Under the pieces are notes generated by a model. The model made no database searches, had not been told where the DNA came from, and saw nothing but the letters and a program-made list of their open reading frames with translations. Below are positions 20,732 through 29,929 of a DNA stretch of 64,000 bases, piece by piece (the first letter of the stretch is position 1; each line of letters opens with the position of its first letter). A program made the position numbers and the translations under genes. This stretch comes from Paraburkholderia susongensis (GTDB lineage Bacteria; Pseudomonadota; Gammaproteobacteria; Burkholderiales; Burkholderiaceae), in contig NZ_FXAT01000005.1 in assembly GCF_900177725.1 (NCBI RefSeq), positions 186,001-250,000 of the forward strand, written 5' to 3'.

Positions 20732-22159
20732 TTATGCGTGGCTCGCCGCTGCGCCCGTGTCGATCTCGGGTTCGGCTGCCGTTTCGTCGAGCTTGTGCCC
20801 GTAGGTTTCCGGTGCGAGCCGGATGCACGCGGTGAAGATCGCGTACATCACGGCGATCATGCCGAACACGCCCGCCACGCCGTTCGTGTCGAGCATGCGT
20901 CCGGAGATCAGCGGCATCAGTGCGCCCGCGGTCGTGCCGGTTGCCAGGATGAACGAGGTGCCGAACGCGCGCACGCGGGTCGGGAACAGTTCCGGCGCGT
21001 AGATCCAGATGGTCGTGTTCAGCATCAGCACGAAGAACTGGAACAGCGCGCCGCAGGCGAGCACCATCACGATGTTCTTCGCGAGGAAGCCGAATGCGAG
21101 CGCCGCGAGACACGCGAGTACCGCGCCAACGGTGAGCACGCGCTTGCGCGGCAGGTGGTAGCCGAGCAACGACGCGGCGAGCGTACCCGCGAAGCTGCCA
21201 CCCTGCATGATGAGCGTATAGACGAGGCTGCGCGTGATCGTGTAGCCCTGCCCGACGAGAATCATCGGCATCAATGTGAGGACGGAAATCTGCGCGCCGT
21301 AGGTCATCCAGATCGCGATGCCGACTGATGCGGTGCGGCGCAGCAGCTTGCCGCGAAAAATGTCGAGGGCGTTGACGCGCGCGGTGGCCGGATCCGAAAG
21401 GTCGTCGCCGGAAATGTAGGACGTTACCGGGACGGCGCCCGAGAGCTTGCCCGTTGCGAGCTTCGAGAGCACACCGTTGGTCTCGGCAATACGCCCTTTC
21501 GACAGCAGGAAGCGCGGAGTCTCCGGAATCAGCCGGCGGTAGAACGCACCGAGAATGGCTGGCAGCACGAGACTGGCGAAGAGCCAGCGCCAGCCGTCGG
21601 CGCCCGGAAAGATCGCAAAGACGAGCAGGCCGAAAGCGGGCGCCAGAAAATTGCCGATGCCGCCCGCGCCCACGTTGACGAGGCCCACCGCCGTGCCACG
21701 GAACTTCTGCGAGCAGAACTCCGCGAGCATCGTGACGGCAACCGCCACCTCGCCGCCCAGCCCGAAGCCGACGATCGCCCGGCCTACGCAAAGAATCAGC
21801 AGCGACGGCGCGATGGCGCAGATGACCGCGCCCAGCGTGAACAGCAGCAGGTCGGCGGTCAGCATCACGCGCCGGCCCCAGCGGTCGGCGATGTAGCCCG
21901 ACACGAGCCGCCCGACCGCCGCGGCGGCAAACGTGACCGTGTTGAGCATGCCGATGTCGGTGGCCGTCAGTCCCCACTGCTGGCGAAGCAGCGGTGCGAT
22001 CAGTCCGATGGAGTTCTGCTCGAAGCTGTCGAAGAGACAGCCAATCAGGATGAGCCAGATGATGGTCTTGTGCGCGGACGTGACGCCGATGCCATCGAGC
22101 GCGCGGTCGAGCTGCGCGGAACCTGCGAACGACGAGTCAGACTGGACAGGACCACTCAT
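20732..22159 (-). CDS. MFS transporter (AAHS/sugar-acid type)
   Basis: A 475-residue 12-helix carrier. The motif GYIADRWGRRVMLTADLLLF in loop 2-3 and GFGLGGEVAVAVTMLAEF in helix 4-5 resemble the metabolite:H+ symporters of the PcaK/NaeP type. Helix 1 contains CLFDSFEQNSIGLIAPLL. The ribosome site GGAGAAACG stands before ATG 22159. The upstream region (22160-22530) carries a TATAAT -10 box and three GAAA/TTTC inverted repeats, so the RpiR regulator encoded next door probably controls it. It forms an operon with the racemase-family gene. The substrate is unknown. Confidence 0.88.
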   Translation of the reverse strand: MSGPVQSDSSFAGSAQLDRALDGIGVTSAHKTIIWLILIGCLFDSFEQNSIGLIAPLLRQQWGLTATDIGMLNTVTFAAAAVGRLVSGYIADRWGRRVMLTADLLLFTLGAVICAIAPSLLILCVGRAIVGFGLGGEVAVAVTMLAEFCSQKFRGTAVGLVNVGAGGIGNFLAPAFGLLVFAIFPGADGWRWLFASLVLPAILGAFYRRLIPETPRFLLSKGRIAETNGVLSKLATGKLSGAVPVTSYISGDDLSDPATARVNALDIFRGKLLRRTASVGIAIWMTYGAQISVLTLMPMILVGQGYTITRSLVYTLIMQGGSFAGTLAASLLGYHLPRKRVLTVGAVLACLAALAFGFLAKNIVMVLACGALFQFFVLMLNTTIWIYAPELFPTRVRAFGTSFILATGTTAGALMPLISGRMLDTNGVAGVFGMIAVMYAIFTACIRLAPETYGHKLDETAAEPEIDTGAAASHA

Positions 22160-22207
22160 GATCGTTTCTCCGGTTTCCAGCGAAGCGAAGGCCGCTGCGC
22201 CCTGGAT

Positions 22208-22226
22208 GAAACGATCCTATGGTTTC
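22208..22226. promoter_or_regulatory. Inverted repeat GAAAC-N9-GTTTC at the MFS promoter
   Basis: A 5-bp inverted repeat with 9-base spacer, immediately downstream of the likely -10 box in the direction of MFS transcription. A protein bound here would cover the transcription start, as expected for RpiR repression. Confidence 0.5.
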
Positions 22227-22228
22227 AA

Positions 22229-22234
22229 ATTATA
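22229..22234 (-). promoter_or_regulatory. Likely -10 box (TATAAT) of the MFS-racemase operon
   Basis: On the minus strand the hexamer is a consensus TATAAT, with a weak TGAAAT -35 about 18 bases upstream. It lies about 70 bases before the MFS start codon, between two inverted repeats. Confidence 0.5.
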
Positions 22235-22243
22235 TCCATCAAG

Positions 22244-22257
22244 GAAATTTTAATTTC
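22244..22257. promoter_or_regulatory. Inverted repeat GAAATT-N2-AATTTC at the MFS promoter
   Basis: A 6-bp inverted repeat with 2-base centre lying in the -35/-10 spacer of the proposed promoter. RpiR-family regulators often use AT-rich repeats of this kind. Confidence 0.5.
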
Positions 22258-22472
22258 ACCCGATCCGTTTCATCTCCGGCCCCGCAGTCGCTGCGCAGTC
22301 GTTGATTTTTCAGACGATTATGCTGCACCGGCACGGATCGGCTTCAAGCTTGATTAGCACTCCAGCAGTGCGATGAATCGGGCCGTTTCACCGTGAAGTG
22401 GCGCGCGTCAGCGCCGTCCAGCGTGGGCTTGCTCCTTTGCGGTGCAGCGTGAATGTCGAAGTGAAAGAGCGC

Positions 22473-22492
22473 GATGAAACGATAATTTCATC
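22473..22492. promoter_or_regulatory. Inverted repeat GATGAAA-N6-TTTCATC
   Basis: A perfect 7-bp inverted repeat, the strongest in this region, about 315 bases upstream of the MFS start and just past the 3' end of rpiR. It shares the GATGAAAC half site with the repeat at 22208 and could be a distal operator for looping. Confidence 0.55.
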
Positions 22493-22530
22493 AGCAAGGA
22501 CACGTTCCATGCGGTGCGCCGGGCGAAAAG

Positions 22531-23373
22531 TCATAATTCATCGAGTGCGTCGTGCGCGGTTTCGATCGCGCTCAGGCGCTTTTTGCCGCGATTGCCTGCC
22601 CGCTCGAATACCCGCGTAATCAGGACGTTGCACAACCCCATCACCGCCACATGGTTGTCGAGAGGACCAGGCGCCGCGGTATCGCAATGGATGGTCCAGG
22701 TTACTCCGCGAGGCGCCGGCGCGTGCTGATCGGCGATATACAGTGTCCTGATACCGGCGCTTACCGCGTAGTCGAGCACGGCCTGGGTTTGCGGGACACG
22801 CCGGCGCAAGCCGAATACGATCACCATATCGCGCGGTTCGAGACTGGCCAGATGTTCGCCGACCGTCTCGCCGGCGGCGGGAAGCGTGGCAGTCCGCTCG
22901 ACCACCTGCTGGATCTGCCAGCGGAAGTAATTGGCGAATGCCTGGCTGCTGCGAAAACCGAATATCAGTACTTGACGCGCATCGACTATCGAGCGCGCAA
23001 TCTCGTCGACGAGTTCGTCCGAGAGTCGCCCGAGCGTGGCGGTGAGATTCTGCACGCCCAGATTGACGTGCGCCTCGAGCGCATTCGACGCCGAAGACCT
23101 CGGCGATGCCGACAGGAAAAGTGGCGAGCCGCGTTCCTTCTCATTGCGAGCATGGCGGCGCGCTGCCTCGAAGCTGTCGTAACCCAGACGCCGCACGAAG
23201 CGGCTGACGGTCGCCTTGGACACTTCAGCGAGTACGGCTAGTTCCGCGCCGGTGTAACTCGCCAGATCTCCCGGAAATTCAAGTACGAAGTCGGCGAGTC
23301 TGCGCTCGGTCGCAGGTAACTCATCCAGTTGCATGCGAATCCGGCCTATGAACGAACGCTCTTGCTGTGGCAT
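22531..23373 (-). CDS. MurR/RpiR-family transcriptional regulator
   Basis: A 280-residue regulator if it starts at the ATG at 23373 (MPQQERSFIGRIRM). The frame stays open for 52 more codons upstream, but those residues are basic and low in homology. The HTH_6 domain contains LAVLAEVSKATVSRFVRRLG. The SIS domain contains RQVLIFGFRSSQAFANYFRW and MVIVFGLRRRVPQ. It lies directly upstream of the MFS-racemase operon on the same strand, whose promoter carries GAAA/TTTC inverted repeats, and is likely its repressor. No strong ribosome site is visible, so the exact start is uncertain. Confidence 0.87.
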   Translation of the reverse strand: MPQQERSFIGRIRMQLDELPATERRLADFVLEFPGDLASYTGAELAVLAEVSKATVSRFVRRLGYDSFEAARRHARNEKERGSPLFLSASPRSSASNALEAHVNLGVQNLTATLGRLSDELVDEIARSIVDARQVLIFGFRSSQAFANYFRWQIQQVVERTATLPAAGETVGEHLASLEPRDMVIVFGLRRRVPQTQAVLDYAVSAGIRTLYIADQHAPAPRGVTWTIHCDTAAPGPLDNHVAVMGLCNVLITRVFERAGNRGKKRLSAIETAHDALDEL

Positions 23374-23529
23374 ACGGGATCGGCGTGAACGCGCTTCATG
23401 AAGTTGGCGCTCAGTATAGTCCCTCAGGAAAAGTGCCTTCGACGAACGGAATCTCCGTACAAAAGGATGACGCGTCCGTCGTTCGACTTTCCCCGGCAAG
23501 AACTTCGGGCAGGCAGATAGTTTCCCCAA

Positions 23530-23862
23530 TCAGTCATGTGTGAACCTGGAGACGGACCACTCGCACTCGCAGTTGGTATATACCAGCATGTCGTCACGAA
23601 GGGGCTGCACCATGGGACCGCCCAGAAACCTTCGGAATGCCTCGACATCCGCGAGCGTTGCAACGTACAGGTGATACACACACGGCGATCGCACCACATT
23701 GGGGTCACGCAGCAGCGTTACATCGAACTCCGCCGCCATGCGTACGAAGTTCACATGTCCCTGAAGCAGCCGCTCAGCCAGAGGCATATGGTGATCGACG
23801 TAGTAAGTCTCGTTGAAAAACATGTCGTTTCGGGGAATGTATGTTGCTTTTATGCAGTACAT
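23530..23862 (-). CDS. EthD-domain protein
   Basis: A 110-residue protein of the dimeric ferredoxin-like EthD group. It has YYVDHHMPLAERLL near residue 20, the usual conserved His/Pro/Leu stretch, and YHLYVATLADVEAFRRFL later. Members are small partners of oxidative pathways with no certain enzymatic activity. It stands upstream of rpiR on the same strand with 156 bases between them. A second EthD-like gene is at 13473. Confidence 0.75.
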   Translation of the reverse strand: MYCIKATYIPRNDMFFNETYYVDHHMPLAERLLQGHVNFVRMAAEFDVTLLRDPNVVRSPCVYHLYVATLADVEAFRRFLGGPMVQPLRDDMLVYTNCECEWSVSRFTHD

Positions 23863-24148
23863 TTGGATTCACTTCCTTCCGCTGCGGGTATGCCGCCGGG
23901 CAGCGAAATCGCGCCCGGCGCATCGCGGACCGGGCGGCGAGCCGCGCGATTCCGTATGATGCAGGTTCATGCTAGCAACGGAAAAACACCGGGAATACGT
24001 GCGTTTCGGCAATACAGCCGATTTCCTACATCAAAATGCGCGACGCAAATGCGCGCGCGCCGCACGAATCGCGAGCACATCGGTCTGATGCGATGACGAG
24101 GCTCACAAACCACTCACAGTTCAACAGCCAATCCACTGGAGGCGAATC

Positions 24149-25870
24149 ATGACTACCGCGGCGGACTATCTGGTCGACACGCTCATGCACGCTGGCGTGA
24201 AACGCATATACGGCGTCGTCGGCGACTCGCTGAACGGCATCTCCGATTCGCTCAGACGCTCAGGCGAGATCGACTGGATTCACGTGCGGCACGAGGAAGG
24301 CGCGGCCTTTGCGGCGGGCGCCGAGGCGCATCTCACTGGCCAGCTCGCGGTGTGCGCGGGTAGTTGCGGTCCGGGCAACCTGCATCTGATCAACGGCCTG
24401 TTCGACTGTCATCGCAGTGGCGTGCCCGTGCTCGCGATCGCCGCGCATATCCCGAGCAGCGAGATCGGCATCGACTACTTTCAGGCGACGCATCCTGAAA
24501 GCCTGTTCAAGGAGTGCAGCCACTATGTCGAACTCGTGTCGAACGTCAGTCTGCTGCCGCAGATCCTCACGCGTGCGATGCGGGTCGCGGTCGGGCGGCG
24601 CGGAGTCGCGGTCGTCGTGATTCCGGGGGACGTCGCGCTGTCGCCGCTCGTCGCCAAGGCAGCGCCGTGGCTCGTGCCGTCGGCACCGCCCGTCCTGCGT
24701 CCGGCCAACGAGGAGATCTCGAATCTCGCTGGCCTGCTGCATGGGGCATCGCGCGTGACGCTCATGTGCGGCGCGGGCTGCGCGGGCGCGCGCGACGAAG
24801 TGATCGAACTCGCGAAGCGGCTCAAGGCGCCGATCGTGCATTCGCTGCGCGGCAAGGAATATATCGAGCACGACAATCCATATGACGTCGGGATGACCGG
24901 GATGGTCGGGTTCGCGTCGGGATATGCCGCGATGAAGGCGTGCGACATGCTGCTTCTGCTCGGCACGGACTTTCCCTACCGGCAGTTTTATCCGGAAAAC
25001 GCGAAGATCGCGCAGATCGACGTGCGCCCGGAAGCGCTCGGCAATCGGTGCTCGCTCGATCTCGGCCTGATCGGTACGGTCAAGGACACGCTCGCCGCAT
25101 TGCTGCCGCTGCTCGACGAAAAAACCGATGCATCGCATCTCGACGGCGCGCTCGCTCACTATCAGCAGGCACGCAAGGATCTCGATGCGCTCGCCGAGAG
25201 CAATCCGTCGAGCACGACGATCCATCCGCAATACGTGACGCGGCTTGTGGGCCAGCTCGCGGCCGACGACGCGATCTTCACCTGCGACGTCGGCACCCCG
25301 ATCGCATGGACAGCGCGCTATCTGAAACTGAATGGACGGCGCCGGCTGGTCGGTTCGTTCAATCACGGCTCCATGGCGAATGCGATGCTGCACGCGATCG
25401 GCGCGCAGGCCGCGCATCCCGGCCGCCAGGTGATCTCGATGTCGGGTGATGGCGGCTTCACGATGATGATGGGCGAGTTCCTCACGCTGGTTCAGGCAAA
25501 GCTGCCGGTGAAGGTGATCGTGCTGAACAACGGTACGCTGGGTTTCGTCGAGATCGAGATGCGCGCATCGGGCTTCGTCGACACCGGCTGCGACCTCGTC
25601 AATCCGAACTTCGCGCACATGGCCGAAGCGATCGGAGTGAAGGGTATTCGCGTCGAAAAACCGCAGGACCTCGAAGGCGCAATCGCAGCCGCCCTCGCGC
25701 ATGATGGTCCGGCGCTTGTCGACGTGGTCAGCGCGCGGCAGGAACTGATCATGCCGCCCAAGACCACCGTCGACGAAGCGTGGCACTTTGGGCTCTTCAT
25801 GATGAAGGCGGTAATGGATGGCCGAGGCCGCGAATTGATCGATCTCGCGAAGGTGAATCTGACGCGCTGA
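24149..25870 (+). CDS. poxB: Pyruvate:quinone oxidoreductase (PoxB-type)
   Basis: A 573-residue ThDP- and FAD-dependent enzyme, nearly the same length as E. coli PoxB (572). Features are YGVVGDSLNGISD, the catalytic Glu in RHEEGAAFAAGAEA, CAGSCGPGNLHLINGL, and the ThDP motif from SGDGGFTMMMGEF to LNNGTLGF. The C-terminal end (about 550-573) should carry the amphipathic membrane-binding helix. It converts pyruvate to acetate and CO2 and passes electrons to ubiquinone at the inner membrane. GGAGG before ATG 24149 sets the start. It stands alone between other units and is followed by a terminator-like hairpin. Confidence 0.93.
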   Translation: MTTAADYLVDTLMHAGVKRIYGVVGDSLNGISDSLRRSGEIDWIHVRHEEGAAFAAGAEAHLTGQLAVCAGSCGPGNLHLINGLFDCHRSGVPVLAIAAHIPSSEIGIDYFQATHPESLFKECSHYVELVSNVSLLPQILTRAMRVAVGRRGVAVVVIPGDVALSPLVAKAAPWLVPSAPPVLRPANEEISNLAGLLHGASRVTLMCGAGCAGARDEVIELAKRLKAPIVHSLRGKEYIEHDNPYDVGMTGMVGFASGYAAMKACDMLLLLGTDFPYRQFYPENAKIAQIDVRPEALGNRCSLDLGLIGTVKDTLAALLPLLDEKTDASHLDGALAHYQQARKDLDALAESNPSSTTIHPQYVTRLVGQLAADDAIFTCDVGTPIAWTARYLKLNGRRRLVGSFNHGSMANAMLHAIGAQAAHPGRQVISMSGDGGFTMMMGEFLTLVQAKLPVKVIVLNNGTLGFVEIEMRASGFVDTGCDLVNPNFAHMAEAIGVKGIRVEKPQDLEGAIAAALAHDGPALVDVVSARQELIMPPKTTVDEAWHFGLFMMKAVMDGRGRELIDLAKVNLTR

Positions 25871-25872
25871 CC

Positions 25873-25927
25873 CGCGCGACCGGGTTCGCGTTGCGACTTC
25901 CCTGCCCCTCGCGCGCCCGGTCCCGCG
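25873..25927 (+). terminator. Long-loop hairpin after poxB
   Basis: CGCGCGACCGGG (25873-25884) pairs with CCCGGTCCCGCG (25916-25927) with one mismatch around a 31-base loop, starting 2 bases after the poxB stop. No T tract follows directly. Confidence 0.4.
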
Positions 25928-26007
25928 AATCGCCCTTTGGCTCGCTGAAGCTGTTCATCGCACGGCCACCCTCGCTCGTGGCAGCCTCATCGTTTCCCTC
26001 CGGAAAC

Positions 26008-27417
26008 CTACCCTACCCGCCCATCCCGCGCAGTAACAAAAAACCGCGCGTCGCCCATCTGCCCACCCTTGAGCGCAACCTGCAACTCCCTCAGGTGCGG
26101 CAAATCCGACCTCACCCGACACAGCGGCGCTCCCGGCGTCAGGCGCGAATCGATCTCCAGCGCATCGGGCCCGAGCACCTGCGTGACCTGACTCGACGTA
26201 TCTCCGCCCGAGAGAATCAGCCGCCGCAACGGCCTCGCGCGAAGAATGGCATCGGCCATCGCGCCGAGCCGCTGCCCGAGCATTCGTCCGCCGCGATGCC
26301 GTGCATCATCGCGTGTCATGCCGGTCGCGACGAGCGCATCGAGCAAGCCGCCGATACGCGGATCACGCGGCCCACGCGCCGTGTGCATGATGACACTGCG
26401 TCCATCGCGCAAGGCATCGAGCGCACGGTTGACCATCTCATCGAACGCGCGCGCGCCTTCCTGATCGTCAATCAACGCGCGCGCGTCGATTTCGATATCG
26501 GTGAATCCAGCCGCGACGGCCGCGTCGATCTGCGCGGCGGCCAAAGGCGACGCGCTGCCCGAGAGCACGAGTATCGGCCCGGCGGGTTCCACGCGATCGA
26601 ACGCGCGCCGCGACGCCGGTAACGTGCCTTGCTCGGCCCACCATTGCGTGAGCGCATATTCGAGCCCCGACGATCCCACGGCGAACACCGGCCCATGCGC
26701 CTTCGCGTGCGCGTCGAGCAGCCGTCCGACTTCGGTCAGATGCGCATGCGTCGCGGTATCGAGCAGCAGGCCCGCGGGCGCCGCTTCGAGCGCATCGCGC
26801 CAGGAGCGATCGAGCGCTTCACGCTCCTGCGCGAAATGCGGCAGAAAGAAGCCTTCGAGCCGCAGATCCGTTTGTCGTCCGAAATGACGCAACAGGTCGC
26901 CTTCGTCCATCGGCGTGACCGGATGCGCGCTCATGATCGGATGACGGTCGATGCGATAGATGAGTCCATCCGTACCCGAGCGCGCGAACAGATTGCCGAA
27001 CGTGCAATAACGCCCAAGCGCAGGCGTCCCCGCGACAATCGGAATCGTGCGCGGCCCGAAGCGCGTGCGCGCAAGCTCCATCACGCGGCCGATGCTGCCG
27101 ATATGCGGCGCGCTGTCGAACGTCGAGCAAACCTTGTAGTGGATGAGCGGCGCATCGAGAGATGCGAGCGCCTCGAACACAGGCGGCAAGGCCGCGTCCA
27201 TTTCCGCGGGCGTCATCGCGCGGCTGTCGCCGGCCACGCCGATCGCGTCGAAGCCGCCGAGCGCCGCGAGCTGCTCGCGCGTCGGCGGCTTCAGAAACAG
27301 CGCACAGCGCAGGCCCGCGAAGCTCAGCACTTCGAGCGCATCGGTGGAGCCGGTGAAGTCGTCGCCGTAGAAGGCGAGTCGCAAATTCGGTGGAGTGGGC
27401 AACGCGGCGGCGCTCAT
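26008..27417 (-). CDS. Four-carbon acid sugar kinase family protein (DUF1537; OiaK/OtnK-like)
   Basis: A 469-residue two-domain ATP-dependent kinase. The N-terminal domain opens with LRLAFYGDDFTGSTDALE, and the C-terminal nucleotide-binding domain has RLILSGGDTSSQVTQVLG. Characterised DUF1537 enzymes phosphorylate tetronates or branched sugar acids (OtnK, DtnK, OiaK for 3-oxo-isoapionate). It lies 55 bases downstream of a RuBisCO-like protein on the same strand. That pairing is the one known for OiaK with OiaX/OiaT in apiose/apionate catabolism, so 3-oxo-isoapionate or a similar acid is the likely substrate. The exact specificity cannot be read from the sequence. Confidence 0.85.
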   Translation of the reverse strand: MSAAALPTPPNLRLAFYGDDFTGSTDALEVLSFAGLRCALFLKPPTREQLAALGGFDAIGVAGDSRAMTPAEMDAALPPVFEALASLDAPLIHYKVCSTFDSAPHIGSIGRVMELARTRFGPRTIPIVAGTPALGRYCTFGNLFARSGTDGLIYRIDRHPIMSAHPVTPMDEGDLLRHFGRQTDLRLEGFFLPHFAQEREALDRSWRDALEAAPAGLLLDTATHAHLTEVGRLLDAHAKAHGPVFAVGSSGLEYALTQWWAEQGTLPASRRAFDRVEPAGPILVLSGSASPLAAAQIDAAVAAGFTDIEIDARALIDDQEGARAFDEMVNRALDALRDGRSVIMHTARGPRDPRIGGLLDALVATGMTRDDARHRGGRMLGQRLGAMADAILRARPLRRLILSGGDTSSQVTQVLGPDALEIDSRLTPGAPLCRVRSDLPHLRELQVALKGGQMGDARFFVTARDGRVG

Positions 27418-27472
27418 CGTGAGTTCGGATCGCTTTGATGGAAAGGAGAGCGGCGCGCCGCCCGTCGTCGGT

Positions 27473-28750
27473 TCAGACCGCCTTGAAGTGCGCGAGCGCC
27501 GCGCGCAAGGCGGGATGGGACCGCGCGTAAGTCTCCAGGTCGACGCCCTCGGCCGCGGCTTCCCAGCCTTCGCGCATGCTCGCGACGCCTGCCGCGATAC
27601 CTTGCGGATGGCCTATGATGCCACCGCCCGCGAGATGCATGAGATCGACGGAGCGCAGCGCCTTGAAAAGATCCGGCGCCTGCGAGGCCCATTGTCCCGA
27701 CGAAAACACCGGCATCACCGGTTGCACGCCCGCGAAAGGCGCAAGGCACGAACGCGCGGAATCGATCACCGACGCATCCGGCTCCCAGAACTTGCTGCGC
27801 ACGCCGTTCACGTGCAGATGATCGACACCCGCGAGACGCCAGAGCTTCTGATAGGCCGCGAACGAGAAGCCGAGCTGCGGAAAGCGCGTGAGCGCGCCCC
27901 AGCCGTTGCGGTGACCATGAATGGGCAATTGCGCGTGGCGGCGCACGTGCTCCACACCCGCGAACCCGACCCAGTTCACGCACATCATCACGCAGGTGCC
28001 CCCCGCGGCGAGCACTTTGTCATGACGGCGCAGCATCTCGTCGATGGTGCCGGAGATGTTGATGGCGTACATCGGCATACGGCCCATCCGGTCGGCATGA
28101 CGATGCAGCACCGGCATCACCGCTTCCAGGCGCGCATCGAAGCTCGCATACGCGGGATCGGCAAGTAGTTCGTCATCCTTGATAAAGTCGATTCCGGCGG
28201 CGCACAGATCGTCGACGATCTGCGCGGTCTGCCCGGGCAGCAGCCCAATGCTCGGCTTGACGATGGTGCCGATGAGCGGACGCCCGAGCACGCCGGTCTT
28301 CTCGCGCGTGCCTTCGATGCCGAACGCGGGGCCGGGAAAACGCGCCGCATGATCGGCGGGTAGGTCGATGTCGAGCAGCCGCAGGCCGGTCACCTCGCCA
28401 AGCTCGAACAGATTGCCCGCGATGGTGGACAGGAGCGCGGGCAGATTGGCGCCGACGTTGTCGACCGGAAACGCGATCTCGATCTCGCCGCGATAGAACA
28501 GCCGCGCGGGCTCCTTGCGCTCGACGAACGCGCTTTTCAGCGAGGGCTCCAGCACGGGCGGCAGCGAATCGACGCGCGCCACGCGGGCGCGGGCGCGCTC
28601 CTTCAGATCATCGGTTTCGCCGGGCAGCGCGAGGAAGGTACCGCTCGATTGCTCGCCTGCGATCACCTCCGCCGCTCTCGCGAGCGGCACCGAGCTTTCG
28701 ACGAAATAGCGCGCCGTGAATTCAGCGCGCGAACGATTATTGTTGGACAT
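27473..28750 (-). CDS. RuBisCO-like protein (form IV; OiaX/OiaT-like candidate)
   Basis: A 425-residue member of the RuBisCO large-subunit superfamily. Lys165 (TIVKPSIGL) corresponds to RuBisCO Lys175, but the next catalytic Lys (177) is Ser167. The metal site IKDDE (Lys191 to Glu194) is intact, including the lysine that is carbamylated. Lys320 corresponds to loop 6 Lys334, and GGG (375-377) of the phosphate site is kept. HGHRNG replaces the canonical His294 region. It is therefore probably active but not a CO2-fixing enzyme. With the adjacent DUF1537 kinase it may decarboxylate or hydrolyse a phosphorylated 3-oxo sugar acid. It is divergent from a LysR gene at 29036. Confidence 0.9.
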   Translation of the reverse strand: MSNNNRSRAEFTARYFVESSVPLARAAEVIAGEQSSGTFLALPGETDDLKERARARVARVDSLPPVLEPSLKSAFVERKEPARLFYRGEIEIAFPVDNVGANLPALLSTIAGNLFELGEVTGLRLLDIDLPADHAARFPGPAFGIEGTREKTGVLGRPLIGTIVKPSIGLLPGQTAQIVDDLCAAGIDFIKDDELLADPAYASFDARLEAVMPVLHRHADRMGRMPMYAINISGTIDEMLRRHDKVLAAGGTCVMMCVNWVGFAGVEHVRRHAQLPIHGHRNGWGALTRFPQLGFSFAAYQKLWRLAGVDHLHVNGVRSKFWEPDASVIDSARSCLAPFAGVQPVMPVFSSGQWASQAPDLFKALRSVDLMHLAGGGIIGHPQGIAAGVASMREGWEAAAEGVDLETYARSHPALRAALAHFKAV

Positions 28751-29035
28751 GTTATGGCTTCACGTTGCGGCTGGCGCGAAAAAAAGGAGTGCGCCGCATG
28801 TCTCCGTATCCCGATGGTTTTGGGTGCGCATGAGGGCGCTGCCGCATGTGCGTTTTGAGGGACTATAAGATTGACGCTCGAAAGCATCAAACGATATGAT
28901 TTCCACGCGCGATGCGAAAAACTCACAATAACGTCGCGTCCGATCTTTGCCGCTTTCCACTTTTCTTTTCGCATTCCCATCGCGCCGAACTCGATCCGCA
29001 CGGTGTGAGTGTTTTCGTCGAGAGGTCATCCGCGC

Positions 29036-29923
29036 GTGCCCCGTCCTTCACTCAACGCGTTACGTGCATTCGAAGCCACTGCGCGGCTGCGCAGCTTCGG
29101 CGAGGCGGCCGAGGAGCTGTCCGTCACGCATGGCGCGATCAGCCGTCACATCCGTTCGCTCGAAGACAACCTCGGCGTGCTGCTGTTGCTGCGCAACGCG
29201 CACGCCACCGAGCCGACGCCCGAAGGCGCGCAGCTCGCCCAGGGGCTGTCGCGCGCGTTCAATCTCATTCAGGCGAGCCTCGATCAGGTGCGGCCCGGAC
29301 CGCTCACGCTGTCATGCTCGGCGTCGATCATGATGTACTGGCTGCTGCCGCGCCTCAGCACCCTGCATCGCAAGGAGCCGCAGCTCGAGATCGGCTTTCA
29401 TACGGGTCACGGCGAAGTGGATTTCGCGCGCGAGAACATCAGCGTGGCGATTCGCCTGACCACCATCAAGCCGCCCAGGGACGTGGAGCCCGAGCCGCTC
29501 GTCGACGAATGGATCGGCGTGGTGTGCTCGCCGGAATACATGAGCGCGACGCGCATCACCACCGTGGACGATCTCGAACGCGCCCGCCTGCTCGCAACCG
29601 CGACGCGTCCGGCCGCGTGGGACGACTGGTTCGAGGCGAGCGGACACATGCCCGCGCGGCGGCCGGCCATCGCGGAATCGTTCGAGCATTTCTATCTGCT
29701 GATCCAGGCCGCAAAGTGCGGGCTCGGCGTGGCGACCGTGCCGCGCATGCTGGTGCGCGGCGAGCTCGATTCGGGCACGCTCGTCGCACCCTTCGGCTTC
29801 GTGAAGGGGCCGCGCCAGCTCGTGCTCTGGGTCGCGCCGCATTTGCAGGCACGGCCGCAAACGGTCGCGCTCGTTCAATGGCTCAAGGAAGAGATGCTGC
29901 GCGCCGAAGGCAAAGGCGCGTGA
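29036..29923 (+). CDS. LysR-family regulator (GcvA-like)
   Basis: A 295-residue LysR regulator. The likely start is the GTG at 29036, with GAGAGG 8 bases before it, giving VPRPSLNALRAFEATARLRS, the usual GcvA-type N-terminus. A GTG at 29009 is an alternative. The HTH contains ELSVTHGAISRHIRSLEDNLG. It is divergent from the RuBisCO-like gene (28750) across 285 bases and convergent with the SDR gene (29930). It is the probable controller of the RuBisCO-like/kinase pair. Confidence 0.88.
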   Translation: MPRPSLNALRAFEATARLRSFGEAAEELSVTHGAISRHIRSLEDNLGVLLLLRNAHATEPTPEGAQLAQGLSRAFNLIQASLDQVRPGPLTLSCSASIMMYWLLPRLSTLHRKEPQLEIGFHTGHGEVDFARENISVAIRLTTIKPPRDVEPEPLVDEWIGVVCSPEYMSATRITTVDDLERARLLATATRPAAWDDWFEASGHMPARRPAIAESFEHFYLLIQAAKCGLGVATVPRMLVRGELDSGTLVAPFGFVKGPRQLVLWVAPHLQARPQTVALVQWLKEEMLRAEGKGA

Positions 29924-29929
29924 GCATGC

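Larger units (their letters stand above)
22160..22530. other. Regulatory intergenic region of the MFS-racemase operon
   Basis: These 371 bases have no gene. They are AT-rich near the MFS start and contain several GAAA/TTTC inverted repeats, described separately, and scattered further GATGAAAC or GTTTCATC half sites (for example near 22267). The rpiR gene on the same strand ends just upstream at 22531. Confidence 0.6.
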
